Source: Dactylococcopsis salina PCC 8305 | GTDB lineage: Bacteria; Cyanobacteriota; Cyanobacteriia; Cyanobacteriales; Rubidibacteraceae | Reading direction: 5' to 3' | Assembly (NCBI RefSeq): GCF_000317615.1 | Contig: NC_019780.1 | Coordinates: 3,717,009 to 3,781,008, forward strand | Length of the DNA: 64,000 nt | Shown here: positions 1 to 9,256 of the stretch, one piece after another | Position numbering within the stretch: the first letter of the stretch is position 1 | Layout of the letters: each line of letters opens with the position of its first letter | Position numbers and translations under genes: made by a program | Notes under the pieces: model-generated | Told to the model about the DNA's origin: nothing | The model's input: the letters and a program-made list of their open reading frames with translations, nothing else | The model's database searches: none

Positions 1-1
1 A

Positions 2-478
2 GAAAATCGGACACCGAATCCGATCGAACGAACGGAATTACTAGGAGGAAATTGGCGACTTCTTTATACAACCAGTAAAGATTTACTCAGCTTTGATCGA
101 TTTCCAATTTTACAAACGGGACAAATTTATCAATGTATAATTCCCGAAAAAAGTAAAGTTTATAATCTCGCAGAAGTGGTGGGAATTCCGTTTCTAGAAG
201 TGATTGTTTCGGTGGTTGCAGAATTTACGCCTGTATCAGAAAAACGAGTCAATGTTAACTTTAAGCGATCGATTGTGGGGTTACAAAAACTCCTGGGATA
301 CAAAAGTCCTGATGCTTATATTGAAGAAGTGGAGAAGGGGAAGAAATTTCCGCCGTTAGATTTTCCGATCGAGCGTAATTCTGATCAAAAAGCATGGTTA
401 GAAATCACTTATCTAGATGAAGACTTAAGAATTTCCAGAGGAAATCGAGGCAGTGTTTTTGTTTTAAGCAAAGTGTAG
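2..478 (+). CDS. PAP/fibrillin family protein, 3-prime part (5-prime end outside window)
   Basis: An open frame runs in from the left edge (first full codon at base 2) and ends at the TAG at 476-478, giving about 158 residues. The segment GGNWRLLYTTSKDLLSF followed by a beta-rich stretch is typical of the plastid-lipid-associated protein (PAP/fibrillin) domain. Members of this family are lipocalin-like proteins of cyanobacterial thylakoids and plastoglobules, linked to carotenoid/lipid binding and photoprotection. The true start lies upstream of the window; the first internal start-like codon (GTG, 176) would remove the conserved N-terminal half. The next gene begins 14 bases downstream, so they may be co-transcribed. 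Family recognition is by eye. Confidence 0.75.
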   Translation, partial: ENRTPNPIERTELLGGNWRLLYTTSKDLLSFDRFPILQTGQIYQCIIPEKSKVYNLAEVVGIPFLEVIVSVVAEFTPVSEKRVNVNFKRSIVGLQKLLGYKSPDAYIEEVEKGKKFPPLDFPIERNSDQKAWLEITYLDEDLRISRGNRGSVFVLSKV

Positions 479-492
479 AGAGAGAAGAAACA

Positions 493-1263
493 ATGACAGA
501 ATCAATTTGGCAATTATCGCAAACTCACCTAAATTTATTATCAACTTGTCCGCGAAAGTTCCAATATACTTATTTAGAAAAATTCACGTCTCCCTGTATC
601 GCACAACCGCAGAGTCACTTAACATTAGGAAATCGGTTTCATCGGTTAATGCAACAAAGAGAATTAGGGCTATCGATCGAGGGAATTTTAGCAGCAGATG
701 AACCGCTAAAACAGTCCTTTGAGGCTTTAGCAAAAGTCGCGCCGAATGTGGTGTATGGAGAAGCGAACACTTGGCGAGATGCGGAACATCGACGCATTCT
801 CCGTCAAGGAAAATTCTTATTTACTGGCATTTATGACTTGTTAATTCTCAAGGAATCGGAAGCGGAAATTATTGATTGGAAAACCTATCCTAAACCCGCG
901 AATCAAGAGGCGATCGAAACCAATTGGCAAACCCGTTTATATTTGTATTTATTAACCGAAACGTCCAATTATGTTCCTGAACAAATTAAATTTACCTACT
1001 GGTTCATCAAAGTTCCCCAAACACCAAAGGCGGTGACATTCCAATATAATCAAACCAAACATGAAACAACAAAAAAAGAGTTAAGCGAACTTCTCAAGCA
1101 ACTGGAAACATATTATAAAAAATACCAAGAACAGAAAGAACCGTTTCCCCAAGTAGAAGAAAGTAAGGGATTTTGTGTAGAATGTCCTTTCACTCTACCT
1201 TGTGGTCGCAATTTAGAAACGGAAAAGGTTTCTCCAGAAGCAGTTGAGGAAGTTATGATTTGA
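493..1263 (+). CDS. PD-(D/E)XK family nuclease with Fe-S cysteines (Cas4/RecB-like)
   Basis: 256 residues. Visible signatures are an N-terminal CPRKFQ (Cys19), GNRFHRLM with His50, GIYDLL with Asp115, EIIDWK with Glu125/Asp128/Lys130, and the QTRLYLYLL helix (motif IV). The C-terminal CVECPFTLPCG supplies Cys228, Cys231 and Cys237. One N-terminal plus three C-terminal cysteines is the iron-sulfur arrangement of Cas4, AddB and related RecB-like exonucleases, and the acidic/Lys set is the PD-(D/E)XK metal site. No CRISPR array or cas genes are nearby, so this is a stand-alone cyanobacterial PD-(D/E)XK protein, probably in DNA repair; its substrate is unknown. The ATG at 493 follows an AGAGAAG ribosome-binding sequence. 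Confidence 0.85.
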   Translation: MTESIWQLSQTHLNLLSTCPRKFQYTYLEKFTSPCIAQPQSHLTLGNRFHRLMQQRELGLSIEGILAADEPLKQSFEALAKVAPNVVYGEANTWRDAEHRRILRQGKFLFTGIYDLLILKESEAEIIDWKTYPKPANQEAIETNWQTRLYLYLLTETSNYVPEQIKFTYWFIKVPQTPKAVTFQYNQTKHETTKKELSELLKQLETYYKKYQEQKEPFPQVEESKGFCVECPFTLPCGRNLETEKVSPEAVEEVMI

Positions 1264-1306
1264 ACTTTGACTTATAATTAATAAATGGAATCCTACTGCG
1301 CGATTA

Positions 1307-2422
1307 ATGATGAACTATAACTTCCGCTTTGGTATTGCTAGTGATCTCCATATTGCTGTCGAAGAAACAATTTTCCATCATCCGAAACGTTTTCATTTGG
1401 TGGAAGTGAGTATTCCAGGTTTCAAACAAGTCATTGAACACTTTAAAACCCTTGATCTAGACTTTCTCTTAATTCCTGGAGACTTAACCCAAGATGGTGA
1501 ACCACAGAACCATGAGTGGTTATCCAATTACTTAAAAACGCTTCCGTTTCCAGTGTATGTCATTCCTGGCAACCATGATTTCCCTACTTTATCAGGAGAA
1601 AATCCAGGGAAAAATCCTGCGATTACTTATCCCCAATTCCCCAGTTATTACACTCATTGTGGTTACAATCAGACAGATAAACTTTATTACACTTGTGAGT
1701 TACATCCAGGAGTCCAATTAGTAGCGCTGAACTCAAATATTTTTGATAAAACGGGAGAACAATTGGGTTGTATGGATGAGGAACAATTACAGTGGCTAGA
1801 AGATTTGTTACCGAAAATAAGGGATCAATTTATTCTAGTAATGGTACATCATAATGTGATTGAACATTTCCCTGGACAAGCGAATCACCAGATTTCAACT
1901 CGTTATATGTTGGATAATGCGCCGCGTTTAAAACAGCTTCTAAATCAGTATGAAGTGCGTTTAGTGTTTACGGGTCATCTTCATGTTCAAGATATTGCAA
2001 GGGAGGGAAATTTGTATGAGATTACGACGGGGTCTCTGGTGAGTTATCCTCATCCTTATCGGGTGATAGAAGTGAGTGGGGAATCTCAAGGTGAGATGGA
2101 ATTAAATATTCAATCCCATTGGGTGAAAGCGGTTCCAGGTTGGGAGGATTTGTTAAAGTTTTCTAGAGAATGGATGGGCGATCGAGCGGACGGTTTTATG
2201 ATGAGATTATTAACGAAACCGCCGTTAAATATCCCCCCAGAAGAAGCCGAGAAATACGTTCCCGACTTGCGTTATTTTTGGGCGACGATCGCGCAGGGAG
2301 ATGCTGAGTTTTCCTTTCCGAACTTTCCCCCAGGAGTGAGAGAATTTTTTGAAAAATTCAGCGAGGAAGAGAAATTAAAAAGGGAAAAAATCAGCGATAA
2401 TCACACTTGTTTAAAGTTGTAA
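1307..2422 (+). CDS. calcineurin-like metallophosphoesterase
   Basis: 371 residues. The five metallophosphoesterase blocks appear in order: ASDLH (D13, H15), PGDLTQDG, PGNHDF, MVHHNV and TGHLH. This is the dinuclear-metal site of the calcineurin-like superfamily (Icc/CpdA-like 3-prime,5-prime-cyclic nucleotide phosphodiesterases and relatives). The C-terminal 110 residues extend beyond the catalytic domain. Starts at 1307 or 1310 (Met-Met) are equivalent. Its stop abuts the stop of the convergent minus-strand gene. The substrate cannot be deduced from sequence. Confidence 0.85.
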   Translation: MMNYNFRFGIASDLHIAVEETIFHHPKRFHLVEVSIPGFKQVIEHFKTLDLDFLLIPGDLTQDGEPQNHEWLSNYLKTLPFPVYVIPGNHDFPTLSGENPGKNPAITYPQFPSYYTHCGYNQTDKLYYTCELHPGVQLVALNSNIFDKTGEQLGCMDEEQLQWLEDLLPKIRDQFILVMVHHNVIEHFPGQANHQISTRYMLDNAPRLKQLLNQYEVRLVFTGHLHVQDIAREGNLYEITTGSLVSYPHPYRVIEVSGESQGEMELNIQSHWVKAVPGWEDLLKFSREWMGDRADGFMMRLLTKPPLNIPPEEAEKYVPDLRYFWATIAQGDAEFSFPNFPPGVREFFEKFSEEEKLKREKISDNHTCLKL

Positions 2423-2749
2423 TTAATCTTGATCTTCCTCTTGATTATTATTAGGAGAACTGTTATAAAGTGCGTCTAATTTTTCTCTTGCATCATCAAC
2501 ATTCACGGAGCGCATAACTAAAAGGGGTTCATTAACGGGTCTTCCCTGTTCGTCTAACAATTCAGGATGGGGAGGATTTTGAGAAGAAGCGTAACGACCG
2601 CCATTAAAATTATTTCGGTTGCGTTGGGAGTTCCAAGTATTGCGAGTTCTTTGGGTTTCGGTTCCGATATTAATGAGACTGCGAATTAAGTTACTGACAG
2701 CGAAAAAAGCAATAACGGTAAAAGCGATGATGTATAGGAGGTGTAACAT
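2423..2749 (-). CDS. DUF2973-type small membrane protein
   Basis: 108 residues. One N-terminal membrane segment (about residues 3-25, LLYIIAFTVIAFFAVSNLI) is followed by a polar, Asn/Gln-rich tail. The N-terminus and the LVMRSVNVDDAREKL block match a small conserved cyanobacterial family that I recall as DUF2973. Function unknown. It is the second gene of a likely minus-strand pair with the DUF2605-type gene upstream (gap 98 bases); I recall the two families occurring together in cyanobacterial genomes. The tail is probably cytoplasmic. Confidence 0.7.
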   Translation of the reverse strand: MLHLLYIIAFTVIAFFAVSNLIRSLINIGTETQRTRNTWNSQRNRNNFNGGRYASSQNPPHPELLDEQGRPVNEPLLVMRSVNVDDAREKLDALYNSSPNNNQEEDQD

Positions 2750-2847
2750 GACTTTCCTTAAAATGTACTGACGTTGTTGTGGAAACTTGATGGAGTAAAT
2801 CTAACTTTAATTAACAGCGTGCTAATTATTTTCTAATATCCTCTATT

Positions 2848-3192
2848 CTAACCTGTTTCATTAATCCCCTGATCGGATGACGGTTGTTGCTGTTGTCGAT
2901 TTTCCATTGCGACGCGCCAGCATTCCGTAACTAATTGATGCCAAGGGGCGATGGTGGACATTTCCACTCCCACATTGCCATCGGTGGCTTTAAATAAACT
3001 CTGGGTTGCGGTCACTTCTTCTTGAGCGGTTTTAACACGCTGTAATAAGTCCGCTTGTTCTTGAGGAGACAAGACAGTTACGGTTTTATATTCTAATAAG
3101 TTACGGGAGCGAGAAAACCAATACTGGAAGTCATCGAGCAATGGTTCTAAAACTGCTTTTAACAACTTTTGCTGTTCTGATTGAGAAGTCAT
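2848..3192 (-). CDS. DUF2605-type conserved cyanobacterial protein
   Basis: 114 residues, soluble, mostly helical. It has an N-terminal LLKAVLEPLLDDFQYWFSR block, and the C-terminus is Gln-rich and polar. It resembles a small cyanobacterial family I recall as DUF2605; no catalytic motif is visible. It lies upstream of, and in the same direction as, the DUF2973-type gene, which suggests a two-gene operon. Function unknown. Confidence 0.65.
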   Translation of the reverse strand: MTSQSEQQKLLKAVLEPLLDDFQYWFSRSRNLLEYKTVTVLSPQEQADLLQRVKTAQEEVTATQSLFKATDGNVGVEMSTIAPWHQLVTECWRVAMENRQQQQPSSDQGINETG

Positions 3193-3351
3193 AGGGTCAG
3201 GTTAAAGTTTTAAGTCTGATACTTGTATCTATTTTAACTTTCTTTACAAAAATTCATATCTAACGCAAGAGGGGGGATGAGCGTTTCCATATTTCCTAGA
3301 AATCGAACAAGGTTGTAGTCTAATAGGGTGCGCCAAGAAGGGAGAAGTTTT

Positions 3352-4890
3352 ATGAGTTTAATTGATTGGGCGATCGTTAGCTTTTACGGAATAATTGTGA
3401 TTACGATCGGGTTTTTAGCGAGTCAGAAACCGAGTAATACCAATGAGTATTTTCGAGGGGGTCGCCAATTACCTTGGTGGGCAATTGGGTTTTCAATTAT
3501 TGCGACTTCTTTTTCGGCTGCGTCGCTTCTGGGGGGGCCAGGACAAGGTTATGGACATGGTTTTCTCTATTTACAACTACAGTTAGGAGATTTAATTGGC
3601 TATGGGTTGGTCATTGCGCTATTTTTGCCGTTTTTCGTGAATCTAAATTTAACCACTGCTTACGAATATCTAGAGAAACGCTTTGATGGGAAAACACGCT
3701 CTCTGGGTTCGTTGTGCTTTTTATTATTCGTAATTGCTCGTTTGGGGGCTTTACTCTATGGGGCTTCCTTGGTGGTTTCAACGGTGACGGGGATGCCTCT
3801 TTATTTAACGATCGTCTTGGTGGGTTTATTCTCTATTCTCTACACGGTAACGGGTGGGATTACGGCGGTAGTTTGGACGGATGTGTTGCAGTTTGGGATG
3901 ATTTTTGTGGGGTTGGGGGCGGGAATTTGGACGGCTGTTTCTCAGGTTGATGGGGGGTTTGGTCAGTTATGGGCGACGGCGGGGGAGGCGGGAAAGTTAA
4001 CGGTTTTTAATCTGTCTTGGCAGCCTGATTCCATCTATTCTTTGCCAACGGCGTTGTTTGCTTATGGTGTTTTATCTTTTGCTGTGGCGGGTACAAATCA
4101 GCAATCAGTACAAAGATATGTTTCTTGTTCGGATGTACCGTCGGCGCGTAAGGCGATTTTTGTGGGCTGGTTTATGGGGTTTGTGGGGGTGGCGGCGACG
4201 CTTTTCTTGGGTGTAATTTTGTTTGCGTTTTATCGTCTTAATTCTGGACTTCCTGATGATGTGATGGGGGATCAGATTTTACCCTTTTTTATTCTTAATC
4301 AAGTGCCGCCTGTGGCTTCTGGGTTTTTGGTGGCGGCGATTTTTGCGGCGGCGATGTCTTCGATCGATTCGGCTTTACATTCTTTGGCGACTTGTATGAC
4401 GGTGGATTTTTACGATCGCTATTTTCTCAGAGAGGAAGCTGAGGGAAAGTCTTTAAAGATGGCGAAGTTGTTGATTGTGGTGTGGGGGATTCTCGGCATT
4501 TTGTCGGCGTTTTATGTGGCTTCAACGGGGGAGGATTTATTGCCGTTTCTGGTTACTTATACGACGGTTTTTTTGGGGCCGTTGTTGGGGATTTTCTTGA
4601 TGGGGGTTCTGTTTCCTCGGGTTAATGCTAATGGTGCGTTTTATGGAACGGTGATCACGGTGATGTTGATGATTGTGGCTTCGGAAGCAGGATGGGTCAG
4701 TTTTCCAGGGATTTGGCGATCGGCAATTACCGCCCCAATTGGAGTGATTATCGGTTATTTGATTTCTCTTTTTGGTGAGATACCAGGTGCTCGATCGATA
4801 CAGGGGTTAACGCTATGGACTCAGATTGGACAAGGAAATCGGTTGCTCGATCGTCCTGGTTTAGAAGAGGAGGAGGATTCGGCTGAATGA
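3352..4890 (+). CDS. sodium:solute symporter family transporter
   Basis: About 512 residues from the ATG at 3352, chosen because AAGGGAG lies 8-10 bases upstream; a GTG in frame at 3328 would add eight residues. The protein is hydrophobic with about 13 membrane spans, beginning with a periplasm-facing N-terminal helix. Family signatures include NEYFRGGRQLPWWAIGFS near the N-terminus, TVTGGITAVVWTDVLQF, and AAIFAAAMSSIDSALHS in TM8, which carries the Ser residues of the Na2 site in the SSS (SLC5) family. The substrate (sugar, amino acid, solute or ion) is not predictable. In a salt-adapted cell a Na+-driven importer is plausible, but the neighbours give no pathway. Confidence 0.88.
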   Translation: MSLIDWAIVSFYGIIVITIGFLASQKPSNTNEYFRGGRQLPWWAIGFSIIATSFSAASLLGGPGQGYGHGFLYLQLQLGDLIGYGLVIALFLPFFVNLNLTTAYEYLEKRFDGKTRSLGSLCFLLFVIARLGALLYGASLVVSTVTGMPLYLTIVLVGLFSILYTVTGGITAVVWTDVLQFGMIFVGLGAGIWTAVSQVDGGFGQLWATAGEAGKLTVFNLSWQPDSIYSLPTALFAYGVLSFAVAGTNQQSVQRYVSCSDVPSARKAIFVGWFMGFVGVAATLFLGVILFAFYRLNSGLPDDVMGDQILPFFILNQVPPVASGFLVAAIFAAAMSSIDSALHSLATCMTVDFYDRYFLREEAEGKSLKMAKLLIVVWGILGILSAFYVASTGEDLLPFLVTYTTVFLGPLLGIFLMGVLFPRVNANGAFYGTVITVMLMIVASEAGWVSFPGIWRSAITAPIGVIIGYLISLFGEIPGARSIQGLTLWTQIGQGNRLLDRPGLEEEEDSAE

Positions 4891-4980
4891 GAACTAAGCG
4901 CGATCGCGATTCTGGATAATTTTTGTTAAAATTCTTGAAGCAATGCGAATAGATATTACTTTTAAATACCTTTTTTAATT

Positions 4981-5352
4981 ATGCTTGAGATGCTCCCCCC
5001 GATTAACATTGATCCGACGACTGTTGCTGGTGCTACGCTTTGGGCATTTGCTCTCTATCTTAGTCTTTCTTCGGTGCGAGAATGGTTGATGACACAGTTG
5101 ATGCGTTGGTTCAATTTTGCAGAGCGATCGATGTATCTTTCGGTACAAGAGTTTGAACGCACCCGTGAGGCGAGAGAATCCCAAAATGCGTTTTACGCTT
5201 CAATCTTTAGTATTTTCCCTTTTCTAGGTTTAGGTATTTTGTGCAACTATGGTGTAGAGATTAGTTTAGGGCGTAGTTGGGCAATTAGCGTGGGAATTTT
5301 GGCTTGTATGGCATTTGGGGTATATGAGTTGGGACGACAATCGCAGGAATAA
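4981..5352 (+). CDS. hypothetical membrane protein
   Basis: 123 residues. Three hydrophobic stretches are visible (about residues 14-33, 73-90 and 98-116), separated by an amphipathic segment with RSMYLSVQEFERTREARESQ. No family is recognised. The next gene begins 8 bases after the stop, so the two are probably translated from one message. Function unknown. Confidence 0.6.
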   Translation: MLEMLPPINIDPTTVAGATLWAFALYLSLSSVREWLMTQLMRWFNFAERSMYLSVQEFERTREARESQNAFYASIFSIFPFLGLGILCNYGVEISLGRSWAISVGILACMAFGVYELGRQSQE

Positions 5353-5359
5353 TTAATCG

Positions 5360-7096
5360 GTGTTTACTAAGGTTGATGTTTGTTATCGTTGGTTGCATCA
5401 TTTTTTCACAGCGCGATCGTTCACTTATTTTTGGTTTGCGCTCAGTTTAACAGTTGTTTTAATTTATAGTTTACTGGGTTTACAAGAAGCATTTATCAGT
5501 GATTACTTTGTGCAAGATGATGCTCGTCAGCACGTTTTTTGGATGCGTCGTTTTCTTGATCCGAGTTTATTTCCTAATGATTTAATTGCTAATTATTTTC
5601 AAACAGTTGCACCTTGGGGATATCGTTTTGTTTATTGGCTTCCAGCACAATTGGGAATTGATCCATTACTTTTAAATAAGTTTATTCCAGTCTTTCTTAA
5701 CTTACTAACAGCATTTTTTTGTTTTAGTGTTGTTTTAGAAATCCTTCCGATTCCTTTTGCTGCCTTTAGTGGAACGATTTTACTGGCTCAAAGTTTGGGC
5801 TTACTTTCTCAAGCTATTGTATCAGGAACAGCGCGATCATTTCTTTATCCTTTATTTCTAGCATTTATTTTATTCTTGCTACAAAAGCGTTTATTTTCTC
5901 TTCTCGCAACGATCGCGCTACAAGGATTATTTTATCCGCAATTATTACTAATTACATCAGTGACACTTTTTATAGATTTATTTACTATAAAACGAGGAAA
6001 ACTAAAGTTAACATCAGAGCAAAAAAATCGCTACATTAGCATTTTAGGATTAATCGTTGCGACAATTGTCATTCTTCCTTTCGCCCTCAATAGTAACGAG
6101 TTTTCTCCTGTTATTACTCGTGAACAAGCGATGCAACTTCCTGAATTTTTCCCTCAAGGACGTTCAGAATTTTTTCAAGATGATGATGGGAGTTTTTCTT
6201 GGTGGAAGGGACGTTCTGGATTAGGTTTAGCGAGCGCTTTAACACCAGTAACAAATATCTTAGCTTTTTTTATTCCCTTTTTGATGTTATTTCCCCGCGC
6301 TTTTCCCTTCACTCAAAAACTGAGTCGAAACCTAATTCTATTTCCCCAAATCCTTCTCGCATCAGGAGTAATGTTTACCGCGTCTCATCTCCTATTATTT
6401 AAACTTCATATTCCTAGTCGTTATACTGAACATAGTTTTAGAATCATATTTAGTGTTACGGCGGGTTTAGTTATTGTTATTTTAATTGATGCTGCTTTTA
6501 AGTTTAGTCAAAAATCAAACTTTGATTCCTTGCTTAAAAAATTAATTCCTCTGGTCACTATCTTAGTGTTAGGAATCCCTTTATTGGGTTATCCCTTATT
6601 ACAAGATGGGTTTCCCACCACTGGTTATAAAAAGGGAAATGCACCGGCGCTTTATGAATTTCTTAAACAACAACAGCACGATATTGTTGTCGCATCCTTG
6701 AGTTTAGAAGGGGATTATATTCCTACTTTTGCCCAACGTTCGATCTTAGTTAGCCCTGAATACGCGATTCCTTATCATTGGGGGTACTATCAACAGTTTC
6801 GTCAGCGCACTTTAGATTTAATTACAGCGCAATATAGTTCCGATTTTGATGTGGTTTCTCAATTCATTGATCAATATCAGATTAAGTTTTGGTTATTGGA
6901 TCGATCGAGCTTTACTCCTGAGTATTTAAGTAATAATAACTGGTTACAACAGTACCAACCAGCGACAAAAAATGCACAGCTAAAGTTAGAACAGGGAATA
7001 GTTCCTTTGTTAGAAACAAGGAGAGAGAATTGCGCTGTTTTTGAAAATGACAAGTTAGTGTTATTATCTAGTTCTTGTATTATCTCCGCCAATTAG
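5360..7096 (+). CDS. large multi-spanning membrane protein, GT-C-like topology
   Basis: 578 residues from a GTG start at 5360; no in-frame ATG lies nearby. One N-terminal helix is followed by a loop with QDDARQHVFWMRRFLDP, then about ten membrane helices, and a soluble C-terminal domain of about 150 residues from roughly position 420. This layout (acidic residues in the first external loop, polytopic body, soluble tail) is that of GT-C fold glycosyltransferases and similar envelope proteins. The gene at 11187-12779 has the same architecture and may be a distant relative. The glycosyltransferase idea is inferred from topology; no diagnostic motif is certain. Confidence 0.55.
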   Translation: MFTKVDVCYRWLHHFFTARSFTYFWFALSLTVVLIYSLLGLQEAFISDYFVQDDARQHVFWMRRFLDPSLFPNDLIANYFQTVAPWGYRFVYWLPAQLGIDPLLLNKFIPVFLNLLTAFFCFSVVLEILPIPFAAFSGTILLAQSLGLLSQAIVSGTARSFLYPLFLAFILFLLQKRLFSLLATIALQGLFYPQLLLITSVTLFIDLFTIKRGKLKLTSEQKNRYISILGLIVATIVILPFALNSNEFSPVITREQAMQLPEFFPQGRSEFFQDDDGSFSWWKGRSGLGLASALTPVTNILAFFIPFLMLFPRAFPFTQKLSRNLILFPQILLASGVMFTASHLLLFKLHIPSRYTEHSFRIIFSVTAGLVIVILIDAAFKFSQKSNFDSLLKKLIPLVTILVLGIPLLGYPLLQDGFPTTGYKKGNAPALYEFLKQQQHDIVVASLSLEGDYIPTFAQRSILVSPEYAIPYHWGYYQQFRQRTLDLITAQYSSDFDVVSQFIDQYQIKFWLLDRSSFTPEYLSNNNWLQQYQPATKNAQLKLEQGIVPLLETRRENCAVFENDKLVLLSSSCIISAN

Positions 7097-7098
7097 TG

Positions 7099-7131
7099 CG
7101 TAGGTTGGGTGAAGCGAAGCGAAACCCAACA
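7099..7131. repeat. copy of the TTGGGT/ACCCAA palindromic repeat family
   Basis: A TAGGTTGGGTGAAGCGAAGC... unit ending in AAACCCAACA can fold into an imperfect hairpin. It is one member of the dispersed intergenic family seen at about 15 other places in the window. The rest of the 213-base gap before ffh shows no convincing gene; a 60-codon frame crossing it is made partly of the repeat. Confidence 0.7.
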
Positions 7132-7309
7132 CCAATTCTAAGCAATTACCTGAACCTAAATATAACCCCCATTTGGGGTGAAATAGAAGGAGAAGATAGT
7201 AATGAACTAAGAATCGACTTACTGATCTATTCAAGTTTCTTGAAGACGCTACATTAGAAGAGACCTTATAATTATAAATTCCGAGTCAAGATATTTATCA
7301 ATCTATTCT

Positions 7310-8764
7310 ATGTTTGACGCACTATCAGAAAGTCTAGAATCCGCATGGAAAAAACTTCGTGGTCAAGATAAAATCACCAGTAGTAACATCAAACCCGCCC
7401 TACAAGAAATTCGGCGTTCTCTCCTCTCCGCAGACGTAAACCTACAAGTGGTTAAAACCTTTATTGCGGATGTGGAAAAAGCCGCTCAAGGTGCGGATGT
7501 GATCTCAGGAGTCCGTCCCGACCAACAATTCATCAAAATTGTCAACGATGAACTGGTGAAGGTGATGGGAGAAAGTAATGTTCCCCTCGCCCAAGCAGAA
7601 ACGCCACCAACAATTATTCTGATGGCGGGATTACAAGGAACAGGAAAAACTACCGCCACAGCCAAACTTGCGTTACATCTGCGAAAACAAAATCGTAGTG
7701 CTTTGATGGTGGGAACAGACGTTTATCGTCCTGCTGCTATTGACCAGTTAAAAACATTAGGAGAACAAATTGATGTTCCCGTGTTTGAAATGGGGACAGA
7801 AGCTAACCCCGTTGAGGTGGCAAAACAAGGGGTAGAAAAAGCGAAAACTGATGGAATAGACACGGTTATCATCGACACCGCCGGGCGCTTACAAATTGAC
7901 CAAAATATGATGGGAGAATTAATTGCTGTGAAAAAGGCAATTTCTCCCCATGAGGTTTTATTGGTTGTGGATGCGATGACGGGACAGGAGGCCGCCAGCT
8001 TGACAGATACTTTCCATCAACAAGTGGGGGTTACGGGTGCGATTTTAACGAAACTTGATGGCGACACTCGCGGTGGGGCCGCGTTATCAGTGCGTCAAGT
8101 GTCTGGACAACCGATTAAATTCATTGGTGTTGGGGAAAAAGTCGAAGCGCTACAGCCGTTTTATCCCGAACGCATGGCATCTCGTATCTTGGGGATGGGA
8201 GATGTGGTTTCTCTGGTGGAAAAAGCCCAAGAGGAAATTGACATGGCGGATGCGGAAGCCATGCAGGCGAAAATGTTGGAAGCGCGATTTGATTTTAATG
8301 ACTTCTTAAAACAGATGCGCTTACTCAAAAATATGGGATCATTTGGCAGCATAATGAAAATGATTCCAGGGATGAATAAACTCAGTGGGTCAGATATTGA
8401 GAAGGGAGAAACTCAACTGAAACGCACGGAAGCGATGATCAATTCGATGACGAAACAAGAAAGAGAAGAACCGGAATTGTTAGCTAAATCTCCAGGTCGT
8501 CGTCGTCGGGTCGGAAAAGGGTCAGGACATCAAGAAAAAGATGTTTCTAAATTGGTGGAAGACTTTAGAAAAATGCGTTCCATGATGCAACAAATGGGAC
8601 AAGGAGAGATGGGAATGCCTGGAATGGGTGGACTCGGTGGAATGTTCGGTGGTGGCGGTGGCAACCCGATGGGAGGTCAACCGCAGCCTGGTTTTCGTCA
8701 AGCGGCGGGTAGTGGGAAGAAAAAGAAGAAGAAGAAGAAAAAGAAAGGTTTTGGCGATCTTTAA
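7310..8764 (+). CDS. ffh: signal recognition particle protein Ffh (SRP54)
   Basis: 484 residues. The N domain (1-95) is followed by a GTPase G domain with the P-loop GLQGTGKTT (107-115), GTDVYRPAAIDQL, DTAGRL and TKLDGDTRGGAALS. The Met-rich M domain (from about 330) has the RNA-binding RRRRVGKGSG. The tail is Gly/Met-rich and ends in a run of ten lysines. Ffh binds SRP RNA and signal sequences and delivers ribosomes to FtsY/SecYEG at the membrane. The terminal poly-Lys run is encoded by an AAG/AAA-rich stretch (8716-8748) that could be prone to slippage. Length fits the family. Confidence 0.97.
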   Translation: MFDALSESLESAWKKLRGQDKITSSNIKPALQEIRRSLLSADVNLQVVKTFIADVEKAAQGADVISGVRPDQQFIKIVNDELVKVMGESNVPLAQAETPPTIILMAGLQGTGKTTATAKLALHLRKQNRSALMVGTDVYRPAAIDQLKTLGEQIDVPVFEMGTEANPVEVAKQGVEKAKTDGIDTVIIDTAGRLQIDQNMMGELIAVKKAISPHEVLLVVDAMTGQEAASLTDTFHQQVGVTGAILTKLDGDTRGGAALSVRQVSGQPIKFIGVGEKVEALQPFYPERMASRILGMGDVVSLVEKAQEEIDMADAEAMQAKMLEARFDFNDFLKQMRLLKNMGSFGSIMKMIPGMNKLSGSDIEKGETQLKRTEAMINSMTKQEREEPELLAKSPGRRRRVGKGSGHQEKDVSKLVEDFRKMRSMMQQMGQGEMGMPGMGGLGGMFGGGGGNPMGGQPQPGFRQAAGSGKKKKKKKKKKGFGDL

Positions 8765-8792
8765 TTCTGAAAAAAAGGAGAATGATTTTTCA

Positions 8793-9011
8793 ATGCGTCA
8801 ATCAACAGAAATTGTCTTTCTTGTGGAAGATGATCCCGATGGGGGTTATACTGCGAGTGCTTTAAATCAGTCGATTTTTACTGAGGCGGATGATTTGCAA
8901 AGTTTAAAAGTAATGATTAAAGATGCAGTTAGCTGTCATTTTGAAGAATCAGAAACTCGTCCTAAACTTATTCGTTTACATATTGTTCGGGATGAGGTTT
9001 TTGCGTTGTGA
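8793..9011 (+). CDS. hicB: HicB-like antitoxin
   Basis: 72 residues from the ATG at 8793; AAGGAG lies at 8775-8780. The EIVFLVEDDPDGGYTASA block is the partial RNase H-like fold of HicB antitoxins; no separate DNA-binding domain is present, so it is a short HicB. The stop overlaps the start of hicA by 4 bases, which supports translational coupling. HicB proteins bind and neutralise HicA. An upstream in-frame extension into ffh exists but lacks a reason to be used. Short HicB proteins of this kind are sometimes mislabelled in cyanobacteria as a 2-oxoisovalerate dehydrogenase subunit. Confidence 0.8.
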   Translation: MRQSTEIVFLVEDDPDGGYTASALNQSIFTEADDLQSLKVMIKDAVSCHFEESETRPKLIRLHIVRDEVFAL

Positions 9012-9247
9012 AACTTCCCAGAAACTTGTCTAGTTATGATTTAATTAGAAGTTTATCTCGTTTGGGATATCAGGTAACTCGCCAAACGGGTAGTCATATT
9101 CGTTTAAAGACTGAAGAAAATGGCGAGCATCATTTGACGATTCCGGCTCATAATCCGATTAAAATAGGAACACTGAATAATATATTAAAGAGTGTAGCTG
9201 AACATTTTGATATCAGTCGAGATGAGTTGTTAAGGAAGTTATTTTAG
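9008..9247 (+). CDS. hicA: HicA-family mRNA interferase toxin
   Basis: 79 residues from a GTG at 9008 that overlaps the hicB stop. The family core is visible: LIRSLSRLGYQVTRQTGSHIRL with catalytic His30, HHLTIPAHNPIKIGTLNNIL, and the C-terminal ISRDELL helix. HicA is a small dsRBD-like ribonuclease that cleaves mRNA when not held by HicB. Gene order is antitoxin then toxin, the reverse of the classical hicAB order but common for this subgroup in cyanobacteria. It probably functions in stress response or persistence. Confidence 0.88.
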   Translation: MKLPRNLSSYDLIRSLSRLGYQVTRQTGSHIRLKTEENGEHHLTIPAHNPIKIGTLNNILKSVAEHFDISRDELLRKLF

Positions 9248-9256
9248 TTAATTGTT

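Noticed and set aside
493..1263. Cas4 of a CRISPR system
   Set aside because: No array, cas1 or cas2 is nearby; treated as a stand-alone PD-(D/E)XK protein.
7075..7257. 60-codon frame before ffh
   Set aside because: It starts inside the preceding gene and crosses a dispersed repeat.
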